From Streptomyces sp. NBC_00659 (GTDB lineage: Bacteria; Actinomycetota; Actinomycetes; Streptomycetales; Streptomycetaceae), in the NCBI RefSeq assembly GCF_036226925.1, contig NZ_CP109031.1, forward strand, positions 1,426,001 to 1,490,000: a DNA stretch of 64,000 nucleotides, given 5' to 3'. Below the pieces are notes generated by a model. That model did not search any database, had not been told where the DNA came from, and saw nothing but the letters and a program-made list of their open reading frames with translations. The position numbers were made by a program, and so were the translations under genes. Shown piece after piece: positions 18,255 through 47,930 of this stretch; the first letter of the stretch is position 1; each line of letters starts with the position of its first letter.

Positions 18255-19382
18255 TCAGCCCCGACTACCGGAAACAAACGAGCGCAAGGTGCGTGCGGCG
18301 GCCAGGTCGGCACAGCCGGCCAGGAGGAGGGCCTCCTCAAGTTCCGTCCGCAGGAGCGAAAGCACCTGAGTGACTCCCGGCGCCCCAGCCGTACTCAGCC
18401 CCCACAACACCGGACGCCCTACCAGGACCCCATCAGCGCCCAGCGCCAGTGCTCGCAGGATGTCGGTGCCGCTGCGGACACCGCTGTCCATAAGGACCTG
18501 GCACTGCCCGCCCACCGCATCGACCACCCACGGCAGAGCGGTGATGCTGGGCAGCGCACCGTCCAACTGCCGGCCACCGTGGTTGGAAACCACCACCGCG
18601 TCGGCCCCGAGTCGGACGGCCTGTTCCGCGTCCCTGGGATCAAGGACGCCTTTGATCACCAAGGGAAGTCGGGTCTGCTCCCGGATCCATTCCAAGTCGG
18701 ACCAGCCGAACGTGGAGTCAAAGGCAATCTTCGTGTGAGCAGCCACGGCCGACTCTCCGGATCGGCGGGAATGCGCCGCGGAAGGGCCGTCGGGCTCGAG
18801 GTTGGCACTACGGATCCAGGAGGGAAGCGCGAACTCGTTTCGCAGGTCGCGTAGCCGCCGGCCCATGATCGGGACATCCACGGTCACCATCAATGCCTGG
18901 CAACCGACTTGCTCGGCGCGGCGGATCAGCTCGACCACGCGACCGCGATCGTGCAACCAGTACAGCTGAAACCACAAGGTTGCCCCGACCTTGGCAATCT
19001 CCTCCAGCGAATGGCTGCTGATCGTGCTGACCACAAAGGGCACTTGCGCCGCCAAAGCGCCCTCTGCGGCTGCGAGATCGCCCTCTGGATGCAGCAGGCG
19101 CTGGTACGCCATCGGCGCGACGGCGAGCGGCAGCGCTGCCGAAGTGCCCAGAAGCTGCGCACGGGTGTCGGTCTTCTTGACGCCTGCCAGCACCCTGGGC
19201 ACGAGTGACACGCTGTCCAGAGCCGCACGGTTGGCGTCCAGGGTGGATTCCGTGCCGCTGCCACCGGCGATGAAATCCCACACCGCCGGCGCCAGCCGCG
19301 CGGCGGCCGACTGTTGCAGGTCTTTCACGCACACGGGCTGCGTTCCCGCTGTATCGACCGGTCCCCCGGACTGCTGAGCCAT
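18255..19382 (-). CDS. hmo: 4-hydroxymandelate oxidase
   Basis: This 375-residue FMN-dependent alpha-hydroxy-acid oxidase shows the flavin-site PMAYQRLLHPEGD, the substrate-arginine and catalytic-histidine stretch VSNHGGRQLDG near residue 270, and SGVRSGTDILRAL followed by LGADGVLVGRP. In Hpg pathways Hmo oxidises L-4-hydroxymandelate to 4-hydroxybenzoylformate. The assignment rests on the family plus tight coupling: its ATG overlaps the hmaS stop by one base (TAATG). Lactate or glycolate oxidase would be the alternative reading if the gene stood alone. Confidence 0.9.
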   Translation of the reverse strand: MAQQSGGPVDTAGTQPVCVKDLQQSAAARLAPAVWDFIAGGSGTESTLDANRAALDSVSLVPRVLAGVKKTDTRAQLLGTSAALPLAVAPMAYQRLLHPEGDLAAAEGALAAQVPFVVSTISSHSLEEIAKVGATLWFQLYWLHDRGRVVELIRRAEQVGCQALMVTVDVPIMGRRLRDLRNEFALPSWIRSANLEPDGPSAAHSRRSGESAVAAHTKIAFDSTFGWSDLEWIREQTRLPLVIKGVLDPRDAEQAVRLGADAVVVSNHGGRQLDGALPSITALPWVVDAVGGQCQVLMDSGVRSGTDILRALALGADGVLVGRPVLWGLSTAGAPGVTQVLSLLRTELEEALLLAGCADLAAARTLRSFVSGSRG

Positions 19383-20464
19383 TACTTCTCAGCCTCCCCT
19401 TCGGCCCGCTGCCGTTCGACCGCTTCGTAGAGTGCCTTGATGTTCCCGCTCCCGAAGGTGCGAGCCCCCAGACGCTCGATGACCTCCATGAAGAAGGTGC
19501 CGAGCGGGTGGACCGAGGCAGTGAAGATCTGGAACAACTGGCCGTCATGGTCCTCGTCGACCAGGACATCCAGTTCTTGCAGTTCGGAAACAGAGTGCTT
19601 GGCCAGATCCACGGACAGCAGCCGGTAGTAGGCATCCGGAGTGCTCAGGAAGGACACACCCTTTGACTTGAGCAGGCCCACTGACTCCACAATGCTGTCT
19701 GCGGTGAACGCGATGTGCTGGACGCCAGCCCCATCGTGATTCTTCAGAAACTTGTCTATCTGCCCCGGATCGAGCGACGTATCGGGTTCGATCAAGGTGA
19801 GCGTGACAGAGCCGGATCGACTCTGGACCACCTTGGAATCCATTGCCTGACTGCCCACCACGATGCGCTCCTCGAAGATCATCTGGAAGTCCAGGACCTT
19901 CTCGTAGAACTCCACGGTGGACGTGAGCTGCCCAGCTTCGAGACAGACGGCGAAGTGGTCTATCTCGCCCAGGCCGCTGTCGAACCGGGCACCCTTTTGC
20001 GGAACCGACGAGAAACCCGGAAGTATCCGCGCATCGCTACTGGCGGGGCGCTGCACGAAGGTGTGAATCACATCTCCGAAGCCTCTGATCGAGGCCGTTA
20101 TGAGCCCGTCCCGCTCGGCCGGTTCCGCCACCGCTGCGGCGCCCCTGCGCACCGCCTCGGTGAATGTCTCCGTGGCGTTGGAGGTCGCAAGCGCGATATT
20201 GGCCACCCCGTCACCGTGCTGCTCGACGTATGCGGATGCAGGGTGGTCGGCACCCTGCGCCATCGTCAGCACCAGCCGGATCTGATTCTTGCCGAGCGCC
20301 ACCGAACGGATGACCTCGGCAGACTCTGCCGGTTCGGAAGCTCCGTAGATCTCGAACCCATAGCTGTCTATGAACTGCGCTGCAGCCACCGCCGTGTCTT
20401 GTACATAAAACTCGACATGGTCAATGGAGAGTTCATCGAAAATGGACACGTTCGAATTCACCAT
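19382..20464 (-). CDS. hmaS: 4-hydroxymandelate synthase
   Basis: This 360-residue protein of the 4-hydroxyphenylpyruvate dioxygenase/hydroxymandelate synthase superfamily has iron ligands readable as His in GEIDHFAVCLEAG, His in GVQHIAF and Glu in TFFMEVIER. HmaS and HPPD use the same iron site. I call HmaS because hmo, pdh, halogenase, MbtH and NRPS genes are contiguous, and because the HFAVCLEAG block recalls HmaS of glycopeptide producers. It converts 4-hydroxyphenylpyruvate to L-4-hydroxymandelate. I place the start at ATG 20464, with AGGTGA upstream; a GTG three codons earlier (20473) is possible. Confidence 0.9.
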   Translation of the reverse strand: MVNSNVSIFDELSIDHVEFYVQDTAVAAAQFIDSYGFEIYGASEPAESAEVIRSVALGKNQIRLVLTMAQGADHPASAYVEQHGDGVANIALATSNATETFTEAVRRGAAAVAEPAERDGLITASIRGFGDVIHTFVQRPASSDARILPGFSSVPQKGARFDSGLGEIDHFAVCLEAGQLTSTVEFYEKVLDFQMIFEERIVVGSQAMDSKVVQSRSGSVTLTLIEPDTSLDPGQIDKFLKNHDGAGVQHIAFTADSIVESVGLLKSKGVSFLSTPDAYYRLLSVDLAKHSVSELQELDVLVDEDHDGQLFQIFTASVHPLGTFFMEVIERLGARTFGSGNIKALYEAVERQRAEGEAEK

Positions 20465-20524
20465 TTGCTTCACCTGCTCGGTTGACTGTGTGCAGGAACT
20501 GAGGTTGGTGAGGACTGGCAGGGT

Positions 20525-20737
20525 TCACGCCGTTGCATTCATCTGCTGCACGAGGCTATGCGGCCGCATTTCCGTCCAGTTCGAGTTGATGTACTCGATG
20601 CACGATGCGCGGTCATTCGCATGCACGGTGGTCCAGCCGGCCGGCACCTCAGCGAACTTCGGCCAGAGCGAATACTGCTTCTCTTCGTTGACCAGTACGA
20701 GGTATTCCGCCTCGGGGTTTTCGAAAGGGTTGGTCAT
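20525..20737 (-). CDS. MbtH-like NRPS accessory protein
   Basis: This 70-residue protein carries the family signature: [19 protein letters not shown], then [18 protein letters not shown] and the C-terminal [17 protein letters not shown] (the NxxWTDxRPxSL motif, here with Glu for Asp). MbtH-like proteins bind and activate adenylation domains, and aryl-glycine and tyrosine A domains often depend on them. GAAGGAG precedes the ATG. It is the first gene of the minus arm, next to the divergent promoter region, so it would be made together with the Hpg enzymes and could serve all eight A domains in both arms. Confidence 0.95.
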   Translation of the reverse strand: MTNPFENPEAEYLVLVNEEKQYSLWPKFAEVPAGWTTVHANDRASCIEYINSNWTEMRPHSLVQQMNATA

Positions 20738-21286
20738 GACTTCGCTCCTTCTGTTCCTTGCGGGTGCACGGGCTCGGTGATGTGTGGGACCGGCTGAGCC
20801 GCGACATCGCGGTAGACGTACCCACCGTCCGGGGGCTTGTTACGCCACTCTTCGGCGAAACAGGCCGACAGGGCGACGGTTTTCCATTCGTCGCGACGGC
20901 ATTGTCTTGATCTCTACGGGGCAGCTCCTGGACGAGCCAATGGCGGCACGATATCCCTCCACCCGATAGGCCGCAGGGAACCGGACTGATCCTCAAGCGG
21001 ATCTGGATCCGAATTCAAGGAAACCGTCCGCACTCGAAGTACGATTCAGGATCGCTTGAGATCCAGGCTTCCCAACCGGATCGAGGGGTGACCGCCCGTG
21101 GCCACTCGCCTAATGTGACTGCGGACGTGCCGGAATAACCATTCCACGGCAATCACGCGCTATCCGAAGCCTTCCGTTCCGTAACGATCATGCGCCATCC
21201 GGGGCCTTCCATTCCGCAACGATCATCCGCGTCGCTGGTCCCGCTGAACTTCGCGCGGTCTCAACACCGAAAGAGGGTGATTGGCA
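20738..21286. promoter_or_regulatory. Divergent control region between the two NRPS arms
   Basis: This 549-bp non-coding stretch separates the MbtH start (minus) from the trimodular synthetase start (plus) and must hold the promoters of both arms. Visible structure: a split inverted repeat (CTCAAGC near 20993 and GCTTGAG near 21055), and a tandem 35-bp repeat with a degenerate third unit closer to the plus arm. No pathway-specific regulator gene lies within the cluster, so the binding protein is unknown. Confidence 0.75.
21157..21226. repeat. Two abutting 35-bp direct repeats, candidate activator sites
   Basis: Units 21157-21191 and 21192-21226 match at 30 of 35 positions and touch without a gap. 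Each contains CCTTCC(G/A)TTCCG followed by (T/C)AACGATCAT. A weaker third copy of the 3' half (CCATTCCACGGCAATCAC) lies just upstream, near 21139-21156. The 35-bp period is close to three and a third helical turns. The right-hand unit ends 60 bp before the synthetase start. A similar core is found ahead of the tetramodular synthetase (35492-35507). Confidence 0.7.
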
Positions 21287-30222
<8,936 letters not shown>

Positions 30223-30229
<7 letters not shown>

Positions 30230-31662
30230 CTTCTCCCTTCCCCCTGTCCAGGGTGCTCTTTCTGTCTCACCGTAGCTGTCCCAAAATTCCGTTCTCGGGA
30301 GAATCGTTGAAAGTCACCAGTGAAGAGAAGGCGACCCAGCCTCGCTTGGGGAGCAGTTTCAACAAGGTGTGGGTGGCGGCGATCGCCTCGTCCTTGGGCG
30401 ACGGCGTTCAGATGGCCGCACTGCCCCTGCTGGCATTCCAGCTGACCAGTGATCCGCTCCTCATCGGTGCGGTCGGCGCCGTCGGTACTCTGCCGTGGTT
30501 CCTGCTCGGTCTGCCGGCCGGAGCGCTGGTGGACCGGTGGGACCGGAGAAAGGTGATGCTGCGTGCGGACCTCGTCCGGTTCGCCATCCTCGCCCTGCTC
30601 ACGGTCGCCGTACTGACCGATCACGCAAACATCTTCCTGCTGATAGTGGCGGGATTCGCGCTGGGCTGCGGAGACATCTTCTTCGACATCTCCGCACAGG
30701 CCGTCATGCCGGTGGTCGTCTCCGGGGACCAGTCGCTCATCCGGGCCAACAGCCGGATCTCCGCGGCACAGATCAACGGCGAACAGCTCGCCGGCCCCCC
30801 GCTCGGCGGAGTCCTCTTCTCCCTGTCACAGTTCCTGCCGTTTCTGGGCAACGCGTTCTCCTTCCTGGTCAGCGCCGTATGCGTCGGGTCCCTGAAAGGC
30901 GACTTCGGCAACGCGCCGACCGGCGAACCGACCCGCACAAGCCTGCGCGCCGAGGTCGCCGAAGGACTGCGCTGGCTGCTCAAACACCGAGTGCTCCGAG
31001 CACTGGCCGGCACCGCCGCCATCGGCAACCTCGTCTTCACCGCCAAAATGTCACTGCTGGTCCTGCTGGCCAAGGGCCAGCTCGGACTCGGTGACATCGG
31101 CTACGGCCTGCTGCTGAGCTCCACCGCCGTCGGTGCCTTCATCGGAAGCTTCATGTCCACTTCGATCTCCAAGAAGATCCAAGTGGGCAGCATGCGATGC
31201 ATCGGCATGTCCGTCGAAGGACTGGCCGTCGTCGGACTCGGCCTGACCACGAACCCCTGGGTCGCCGGCGCGATGATGGCCACCATCGGATTCTCGATGA
31301 GCGTCCAGATCGTCATCGTCGGTTCGCTGCGCCAGCGCCTCGCACCGGCGGAAATCCGTGGACGAGTACTTTCCGCAAGCCGGCTGATCTCCCTCATGGG
31401 CGCACCCTTCGGAGGCGTTCTCGGAGGCTACCTCGCGGGCGCGATCAGCCTGCGGACGCCCTTCATCATGGGCGGCCTCCTCATGGTCCTGGTGGCCCTG
31501 CTCAGCCTGCCCGCACTCAGCAACCGCGCCATCCAAGAAGCCACAGAAGAAGCCACAGAAGAAGCCACCACCACAAAAACCACCACCACGCAAACACCGG
31601 AAGAAGCCACCGCCACCCCATCGAACCAGGCCGCGTCGAAGTAGTCGCGAGACCACTGTTCC
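30223..31662. repeat. Inverted long repeat, copy B (exporter gene unit)
   Basis: This is the reverse-complement partner of 6509-7933. It begins four bases before the stop codon of the trimodular synthetase and ends 18 bp after the exporter stop. It is 15 nt longer than copy A because of five extra codons (Lys and Thr) in the Thr-rich C-terminal tail. Confidence 0.93.
30307..31644 (+). CDS. MFS exporter, EntS-like (copy B)
   Basis: This 445-residue protein is nearly identical to the exporter at 6527-7849. The visible differences are Ser for Ala in SGDQSLIRAN, Val for Ile in NPWVAG, a five-residue insertion in the C-terminal Thr run and Ala for Gly near the end. It has 12 predicted membrane segments and the usual MFS loop motif DRWDRRKV. 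TTG 30307 with GGGAG five bases upstream is preferred to GTG 30253, which has no ribosome binding site. It follows the trimodular synthetase by 77 bp and precedes the aminotransferase by 38 bp, within one plus-strand operon. Likely job: export of the peptide product. Confidence 0.9.
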   Translation: MKVTSEEKATQPRLGSSFNKVWVAAIASSLGDGVQMAALPLLAFQLTSDPLLIGAVGAVGTLPWFLLGLPAGALVDRWDRRKVMLRADLVRFAILALLTVAVLTDHANIFLLIVAGFALGCGDIFFDISAQAVMPVVVSGDQSLIRANSRISAAQINGEQLAGPPLGGVLFSLSQFLPFLGNAFSFLVSAVCVGSLKGDFGNAPTGEPTRTSLRAEVAEGLRWLLKHRVLRALAGTAAIGNLVFTAKMSLLVLLAKGQLGLGDIGYGLLLSSTAVGAFIGSFMSTSISKKIQVGSMRCIGMSVEGLAVVGLGLTTNPWVAGAMMATIGFSMSVQIVIVGSLRQRLAPAEIRGRVLSASRLISLMGAPFGGVLGGYLAGAISLRTPFIMGGLLMVLVALLSLPALSNRAIQEATEEATEEATTTKTTTTQTPEEATATPSNQAASK

Positions 31663-31682
31663 TCCTAGGAAAGCGAGGTTGC

Positions 31683-33023
31683 ATGAACGACAGCGGAGTG
31701 GAACTCCTGACCGCCGACCTGAGCACGGATCGACTGCATGCAGCGCTCCGGGATCCGGCGCTCGCCTCCATGAACTTCTTGAACGAAGTGGCCGGCCGCT
31801 TCCCGGAGGCCATTTCGCTCGCTGCCGGCCGGCCCAGTGAAGATTTCTTCGACGTCGACGATCTTCCTCGATATCTGCAGATCTTCTGCGACTATCTGAC
31901 GGCCGAGATGGGTGCGGGCGCCGAACACATACGCCGCACCCTCTTCCAGTACGGCCGGACCAAGGGCGTCATTCACGAGTTGCTCGCCCGGAATCTCGGC
32001 TGTGACGAGGGCATCGACGTCGACCCGGAGTCGATCGTCGTCACGGTCGGCTGCCAGGAGGCGATGTTCCTGGTGCTCCGGGCGCTTCGCATGGACGAGC
32101 GTGACGTCGTACTGACGGTTTCGCCGGGCTACGTCGGACTGGCTGGTGCCGCGAGGCTGGTGGACATGCCCCTCTGGCCGGTGCGGGAGAACGAGGACGG
32201 CGTTGACCTCGGCCACTTGGTCGAGCAGATCGAGGCGGCTCGCGCCGCGGGGAAGCGGCCACGGGCCTTCTATCTCGTCCCGGACTTCGCCAATCCCTCC
32301 GGCGCCAGCCTCGACCTGGAGGCCAGGAAGAAATTGCTCGCCATCGCGGCGGAGCACGATCTGCTGATCCTCGAGGACAACCCATATGGGTTGTTCCAGG
32401 CCGAAGACGGTCAGCGCTTGCCCACCCTCAAGGCTCTCGACACTTCGCGGCGGGTCATCTATCTCGGTTCGCTCGCCAAGACCTGCTTTCCCGGAGCCAG
32501 GGTTGGCTTTGTGGTCGCGGATCAGCGCGTGGCTGGTGCGGATGGAGGCTCCACACTGTTCGCGGACGAGCTGTCCAAGATCAAAAGCATGCTCACCGTC
32601 AACACCTCGCCCCTGGCTCAGGCCATTGCGGGCGGCAAGCTGCTGGAGCACGACTGCAGTCTGGTCAAGGCAAATACCAGAGAAATACAGCTCTACAGCC
32701 GAAATCTGCGGCTGCTGCTGGAGGGGATGAGCCGACGGTTCCCCCAGGGCGGGGATCACCAGGTCTCATGGAATACACCCGGTGGTGGATTTTTCGTGGT
32801 GGTCACTGTTCCGTTTATTGCCGATGACACCGCACTGGAATATGGGGCCAGTAAGTACGGCGTGCTGTGGACACCCATGAGCCATTTCTACGACGGCCAT
32901 GGCGGCGAGAATCAGCTACGCCTGTCGGTGAGCGTGGTGTCGCCAGACGAGATGGAAGCGGCACTGGATCGACTGGCGATGCTGATCGCCGATCTTTCCG
33001 GCAAGGAAATATCTACGCAGTAG
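31683..33023 (+). CDS. hpgT: Hydroxyphenylglycine aminotransferase (HpgT-like, class I PLP)
   Basis: This 446-residue fold-type I aminotransferase has GCQEAMFLVLRAL (substrate domain), LVPDFANPSGASLD, LILEDNPYGLF (the Asp that pairs with the pyridinium nitrogen) and GSLAKTCFPGARVGF (the Schiff-base lysine and phosphate-binding Arg). Length and layout match HpgT of glycopeptide clusters, which transaminates 4-hydroxybenzoylformate (and the 3,5-dihydroxy analogue) using tyrosine as amino donor. The latter regenerates 4-hydroxyphenylpyruvate. GAGG precedes ATG 31683. It completes the Hpg route whose other genes are in the opposite arm. It may also aminate a keto acid made by the MhpDEF-like enzymes. 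Confidence 0.88.
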   Translation: MNDSGVELLTADLSTDRLHAALRDPALASMNFLNEVAGRFPEAISLAAGRPSEDFFDVDDLPRYLQIFCDYLTAEMGAGAEHIRRTLFQYGRTKGVIHELLARNLGCDEGIDVDPESIVVTVGCQEAMFLVLRALRMDERDVVLTVSPGYVGLAGAARLVDMPLWPVRENEDGVDLGHLVEQIEAARAAGKRPRAFYLVPDFANPSGASLDLEARKKLLAIAAEHDLLILEDNPYGLFQAEDGQRLPTLKALDTSRRVIYLGSLAKTCFPGARVGFVVADQRVAGADGGSTLFADELSKIKSMLTVNTSPLAQAIAGGKLLEHDCSLVKANTREIQLYSRNLRLLLEGMSRRFPQGGDHQVSWNTPGGGFFVVVTVPFIADDTALEYGASKYGVLWTPMSHFYDGHGGENQLRLSVSVVSPDEMEAALDRLAMLIADLSGKEISTQ

Positions 33024-33052
33024 TCACCTACTCTGAAGGCCAGGGGATTTCC

Positions 33053-34294
33053 ATGCCGAACAAAGGCATACTCGCCGACGATCTCAACAGGGTGGACCTC
33101 ACGGACCCGTCCACCTTCCTGCATACCGACATGGAAGATTTCTGGCGGCGCGTCCGGACCGAGCAGCCCGTATATCTGCACCCGGCCACGGAACGCGGGT
33201 CCGAATTTTGGGTGGTCTCCCGCCACGCGGACGTCATGGCCGTTCTGCAGGACCCCGAGCGATTCAGCTCGCAGCCCGGGAACATGATGTCCTCGCTGCA
33301 CAAGCCCGGAGGGGATCCGGCGGCCGGCAAGATCCTGGCGCTTACCGACGCGCCGCGCCACAACTCCATGCGGACGATCCTGCTGAAGGCGTTCAGTCCC
33401 CGGATCCGCAAAGGGGTGACGGACAAACTGCAGCAGCGGGTCGACCAGATCCTCGGCCACGCCGTCGGTACCGGGACCTTCGACTTCGCCAAGGAGGTCG
33501 CGGAAGTGGTCCCCATGGGGACGATCTGCGATCTGCTGGGCTTTCCGTCGAAGGATCACAAGTACGTGCTCGACCTGAGCCGGGAGGCGGTCAGCGCGGA
33601 CGACGAGGGGCAGACCGAAGAGGACGTCTGGCTCTCCCGCAACGAACTCCTCATCTATTCCCAGGAGATCATCGAGGCTCGCCGCGAAGACCCGCAGGAC
33701 GATCTGATCAGCGCGATGGCCACCTGCCGGATCGACGGTGAGCCGATGACCGACGACGAAGTGGTCGTCAACTGCTACGGGTTCATCCTCGCGGGAGATC
33801 ACACCAGTCGCCTGGCCATGGTCGGCGCCCTGCTCGCCTTCGCCCAGCACCCCGATCAGTGGCTGGCGTTGAAGGAGGGCCGCGTTTCGATTGCCGGCGC
33901 GGTCGAGGAGATCGTGCGCTGGACGACGCCGGCGATGCACATAGGGCGGACCGCGACGGCCGAAGTCACCATAGGCGGCCGGACAATCCGCGAAGGTGAC
34001 CACGTCATCCTCTGGATCACTTCCGCGAACCGCGACGAAAGCGTCTTCTCGGACCCGCACAGTTTCGACCTGGCAAGGACTCCCAACAAGCACCTGGGCT
34101 TCGGTTTCGGACCCCACTTCTGCTTCGGGTCGTACCTCGGGCGAGCCGAAATCGCTGCCGTACTGAAGACCCTCATCAGCAAGGTGGACCGGATCGAGCT
34201 CATGGGAGACCCCAAAGCGCTCTACTCGACGTTCCTCCGCGGGTACAGCAGCCTACCGGTCTCCCTCATTCCCAGCCGATCCACTACGGAATAG
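33053..34294 (+). CDS. Cytochrome P450
   Basis: This 413-residue soluble bacterial P450 has the heme-thiolate motif GFGPHFCFG near residue 350, EEIVRW (ExxR) in the K helix and an I-helix segment ILAGDHTSR. In that segment the acid expected just before the conserved Thr is His, with Asp one place earlier, which may alter proton delivery. ATG 33053 follows AGGGGA. The enzyme could beta-hydroxylate a carrier-bound amino acid (as NikQ, NovI and OxyD do) or oxidise an aromatic ring. Only one P450 is present, so an extensively cross-linked peptide of the vancomycin type is unlikely. It lies between hpgT and the SfmD-like gene on the plus operon. Confidence 0.9.
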   Translation: MPNKGILADDLNRVDLTDPSTFLHTDMEDFWRRVRTEQPVYLHPATERGSEFWVVSRHADVMAVLQDPERFSSQPGNMMSSLHKPGGDPAAGKILALTDAPRHNSMRTILLKAFSPRIRKGVTDKLQQRVDQILGHAVGTGTFDFAKEVAEVVPMGTICDLLGFPSKDHKYVLDLSREAVSADDEGQTEEDVWLSRNELLIYSQEIIEARREDPQDDLISAMATCRIDGEPMTDDEVVVNCYGFILAGDHTSRLAMVGALLAFAQHPDQWLALKEGRVSIAGAVEEIVRWTTPAMHIGRTATAEVTIGGRTIREGDHVILWITSANRDESVFSDPHSFDLARTPNKHLGFGFGPHFCFGSYLGRAEIAAVLKTLISKVDRIELMGDPKALYSTFLRGYSSLPVSLIPSRSTTE

Positions 34295-34357
34295 TGGGCT
34301 TCCTTTCCAGGCATGCCGAATCGCGCATACTCAGTTCGACTCGAAGGAGTTCACGAA

Positions 34358-35446
34358 GTGATTGAGGTTGACATACAGGCCCGATATGCGGATGTCCCAC
34401 CCCTTCACCTGTTGAAGGCGGAGCAGCTCCCCGCCTCAAGAGGTGCCATCACAGGCACGATGAACCAGCGCACCGCGGACGCCCTGCGGACCGTCATCGG
34501 CATAACGTCACAGGACACCGACCGACGCGCATTGGCCGCGGTCGACGCCGCCCTGGCCTGCTTGACCTCACCGGCCGCTGCCACCAAGTACACCGATGCG
34601 GAGCGAAAAGCCCTGCCGGAGGACCTCTACGAGGAACATGACCTGTTCTTCGGCGCGATCAGGGTCACCGGGAACTCGGTGGAGACGTTCGCTTACACAA
34701 TGCTCGAATCCCTCCGCAGCCAGCTGAGCGATGCCCTGTCAGCCGGGATAAGCCTCAGCAGCGGTGAACGAGCCGAACTGCGTGAGGCATTCTGGACCAC
34801 TTTCCACATGTTGTGGCGTATCGGAGTGGCAGGCACGCCGTTCGAGAACGCAGCTCGCGCTCACACGCAGGGCACGGACACGAGAACCGGCGATGTGCAA
34901 GGCGGTCCCCTGATTCGCTGGCGTCTCGGTCATCAAGTGTTCTTCGCGCTCATCCAGGCGCTGATCGTATCGGTCGGCTGTCTTGAGGAATTCCTCAAGG
35001 ACGATCCGGATGATATCGACAGCGCCTGCCGACTGCTTGAGGACGCCACCGCACTGATGATCGGGTCCGGCGCATCGCTGCGGTATGCCGGCGACTTCAC
35101 CGCCATGCATTACGCGGATGCGGTACGTCCTGCGATGATGCCACCGCACATCAATGCCAAGTTCAGCGGTCTCCAGTTGCGCGATCACCGGATACTGCTC
35201 AAGTTGCTCCATCGGGTCAAGCCGTTGGTCGCGTCGCCCGCTCCAGCCGTCGACAAGTCCTACAGGCTGCTGCTCGAAGCGATGTCGACGGCCTACGACG
35301 CACACATCTCGGTCTGCTCGAGGTTCGGCGGCGATCGCGAATCGAGTCTCCGCACGCCCGGCTCCAGGGTTCCTGCGGTGGAGGTTCTCCAGCGATTCCG
35401 CGACCGACGACTGGGCGCCGCCACGCCGGACCGACCGGCGGAGTAG
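34358..35446 (+). CDS. SfmD-like heme enzyme, putative aromatic-ring hydroxylase
   Basis: This 362-residue helical protein starts at GTG 34358, with GAAGGAG well placed; an ATG at 34313 has no good ribosome binding site. The key sign is His316-x-x-x-Cys320 (AHISVC) with His277 (LRDH) 39 residues before His316. SfmD of saframycin biosynthesis binds heme through the same HxnHxxxC pattern (n about 38), with two axial histidines and one thioether cysteine, and hydroxylates 3-methyltyrosine. SfmD belongs to the tryptophan-dioxygenase/heme tyrosine-hydroxylase superfamily, which fits the all-helical composition here. I infer ring hydroxylation of a tyrosine- or Hpg-type residue to a catechol. Overall sequence similarity is not something I can measure, so a related heme function is the alternative. 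Confidence 0.68.
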   Translation: MIEVDIQARYADVPPLHLLKAEQLPASRGAITGTMNQRTADALRTVIGITSQDTDRRALAAVDAALACLTSPAAATKYTDAERKALPEDLYEEHDLFFGAIRVTGNSVETFAYTMLESLRSQLSDALSAGISLSSGERAELREAFWTTFHMLWRIGVAGTPFENAARAHTQGTDTRTGDVQGGPLIRWRLGHQVFFALIQALIVSVGCLEEFLKDDPDDIDSACRLLEDATALMIGSGASLRYAGDFTAMHYADAVRPAMMPPHINAKFSGLQLRDHRILLKLLHRVKPLVASPAPAVDKSYRLLLEAMSTAYDAHISVCSRFGGDRESSLRTPGSRVPAVEVLQRFRDRRLGAATPDRPAE

Positions 35447-35491
35447 TTCGGTAATACCTTGCCGCGTGCCTTCGCGGGCATTTGTAGTGTC

Positions 35492-35507
35492 CCATTCCGC
35501 GCCGATC
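35492..35507. promoter_or_regulatory. Repeat-like motif ahead of the tetramodular NRPS
   Basis: CCATTCCGCGCCGATC matches the core of the 35-bp repeats in the divergent promoter region (CCATTCCGCAACGATC) at 14 of 16 positions. It lies 75 bp before the synthetase start in a 136-bp gap. It may be a site for the same regulator, giving this 12-kb gene its own promoter. Confidence 0.45.
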
Positions 35508-35582
35508 TGTGCTGCCGGGGTCCCGCACTGCCGAGTAGCTGCGAATTCGTTCGATCTCAACACCGAAAGAGAGTAATTGGCA

Positions 35583-47741
<12,159 letters not shown>

Positions 47742-47930
47742 GTATTCAAGGGTGGTTGCGGATCCACCTGTCATGGTGACGGACGAGTCGGCGTGGAGCA
47801 CGGCATCGGTGCTTCCGCCGTCTTCTGGAGCACCCGGCCTCCGCACCGCGATCCGGACTTCGCCGCCCACACACCTTCTCACCCTGCACGAGCACGCCGA
47901 GCAGGCATGCGTGGCCAGAAAGAGGGAGAC

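Noticed and set aside
19382..20464. 4-hydroxyphenylpyruvate dioxygenase of tyrosine breakdown
   Set aside because: The metal site fits both enzymes, but the gene is coupled to hmo and next to MbtH, halogenase and prephenate dehydrogenase, which argues for HmaS.
34358..35446. PrnB-type or tryptophan 2,3-dioxygenase assignment for the unknown helical protein
   Set aside because: The same broad superfamily is likely, but the HxxxC motif with a histidine 39 residues before it fits SfmD specifically, and I could not see the PrnB or TDO active-site motifs.
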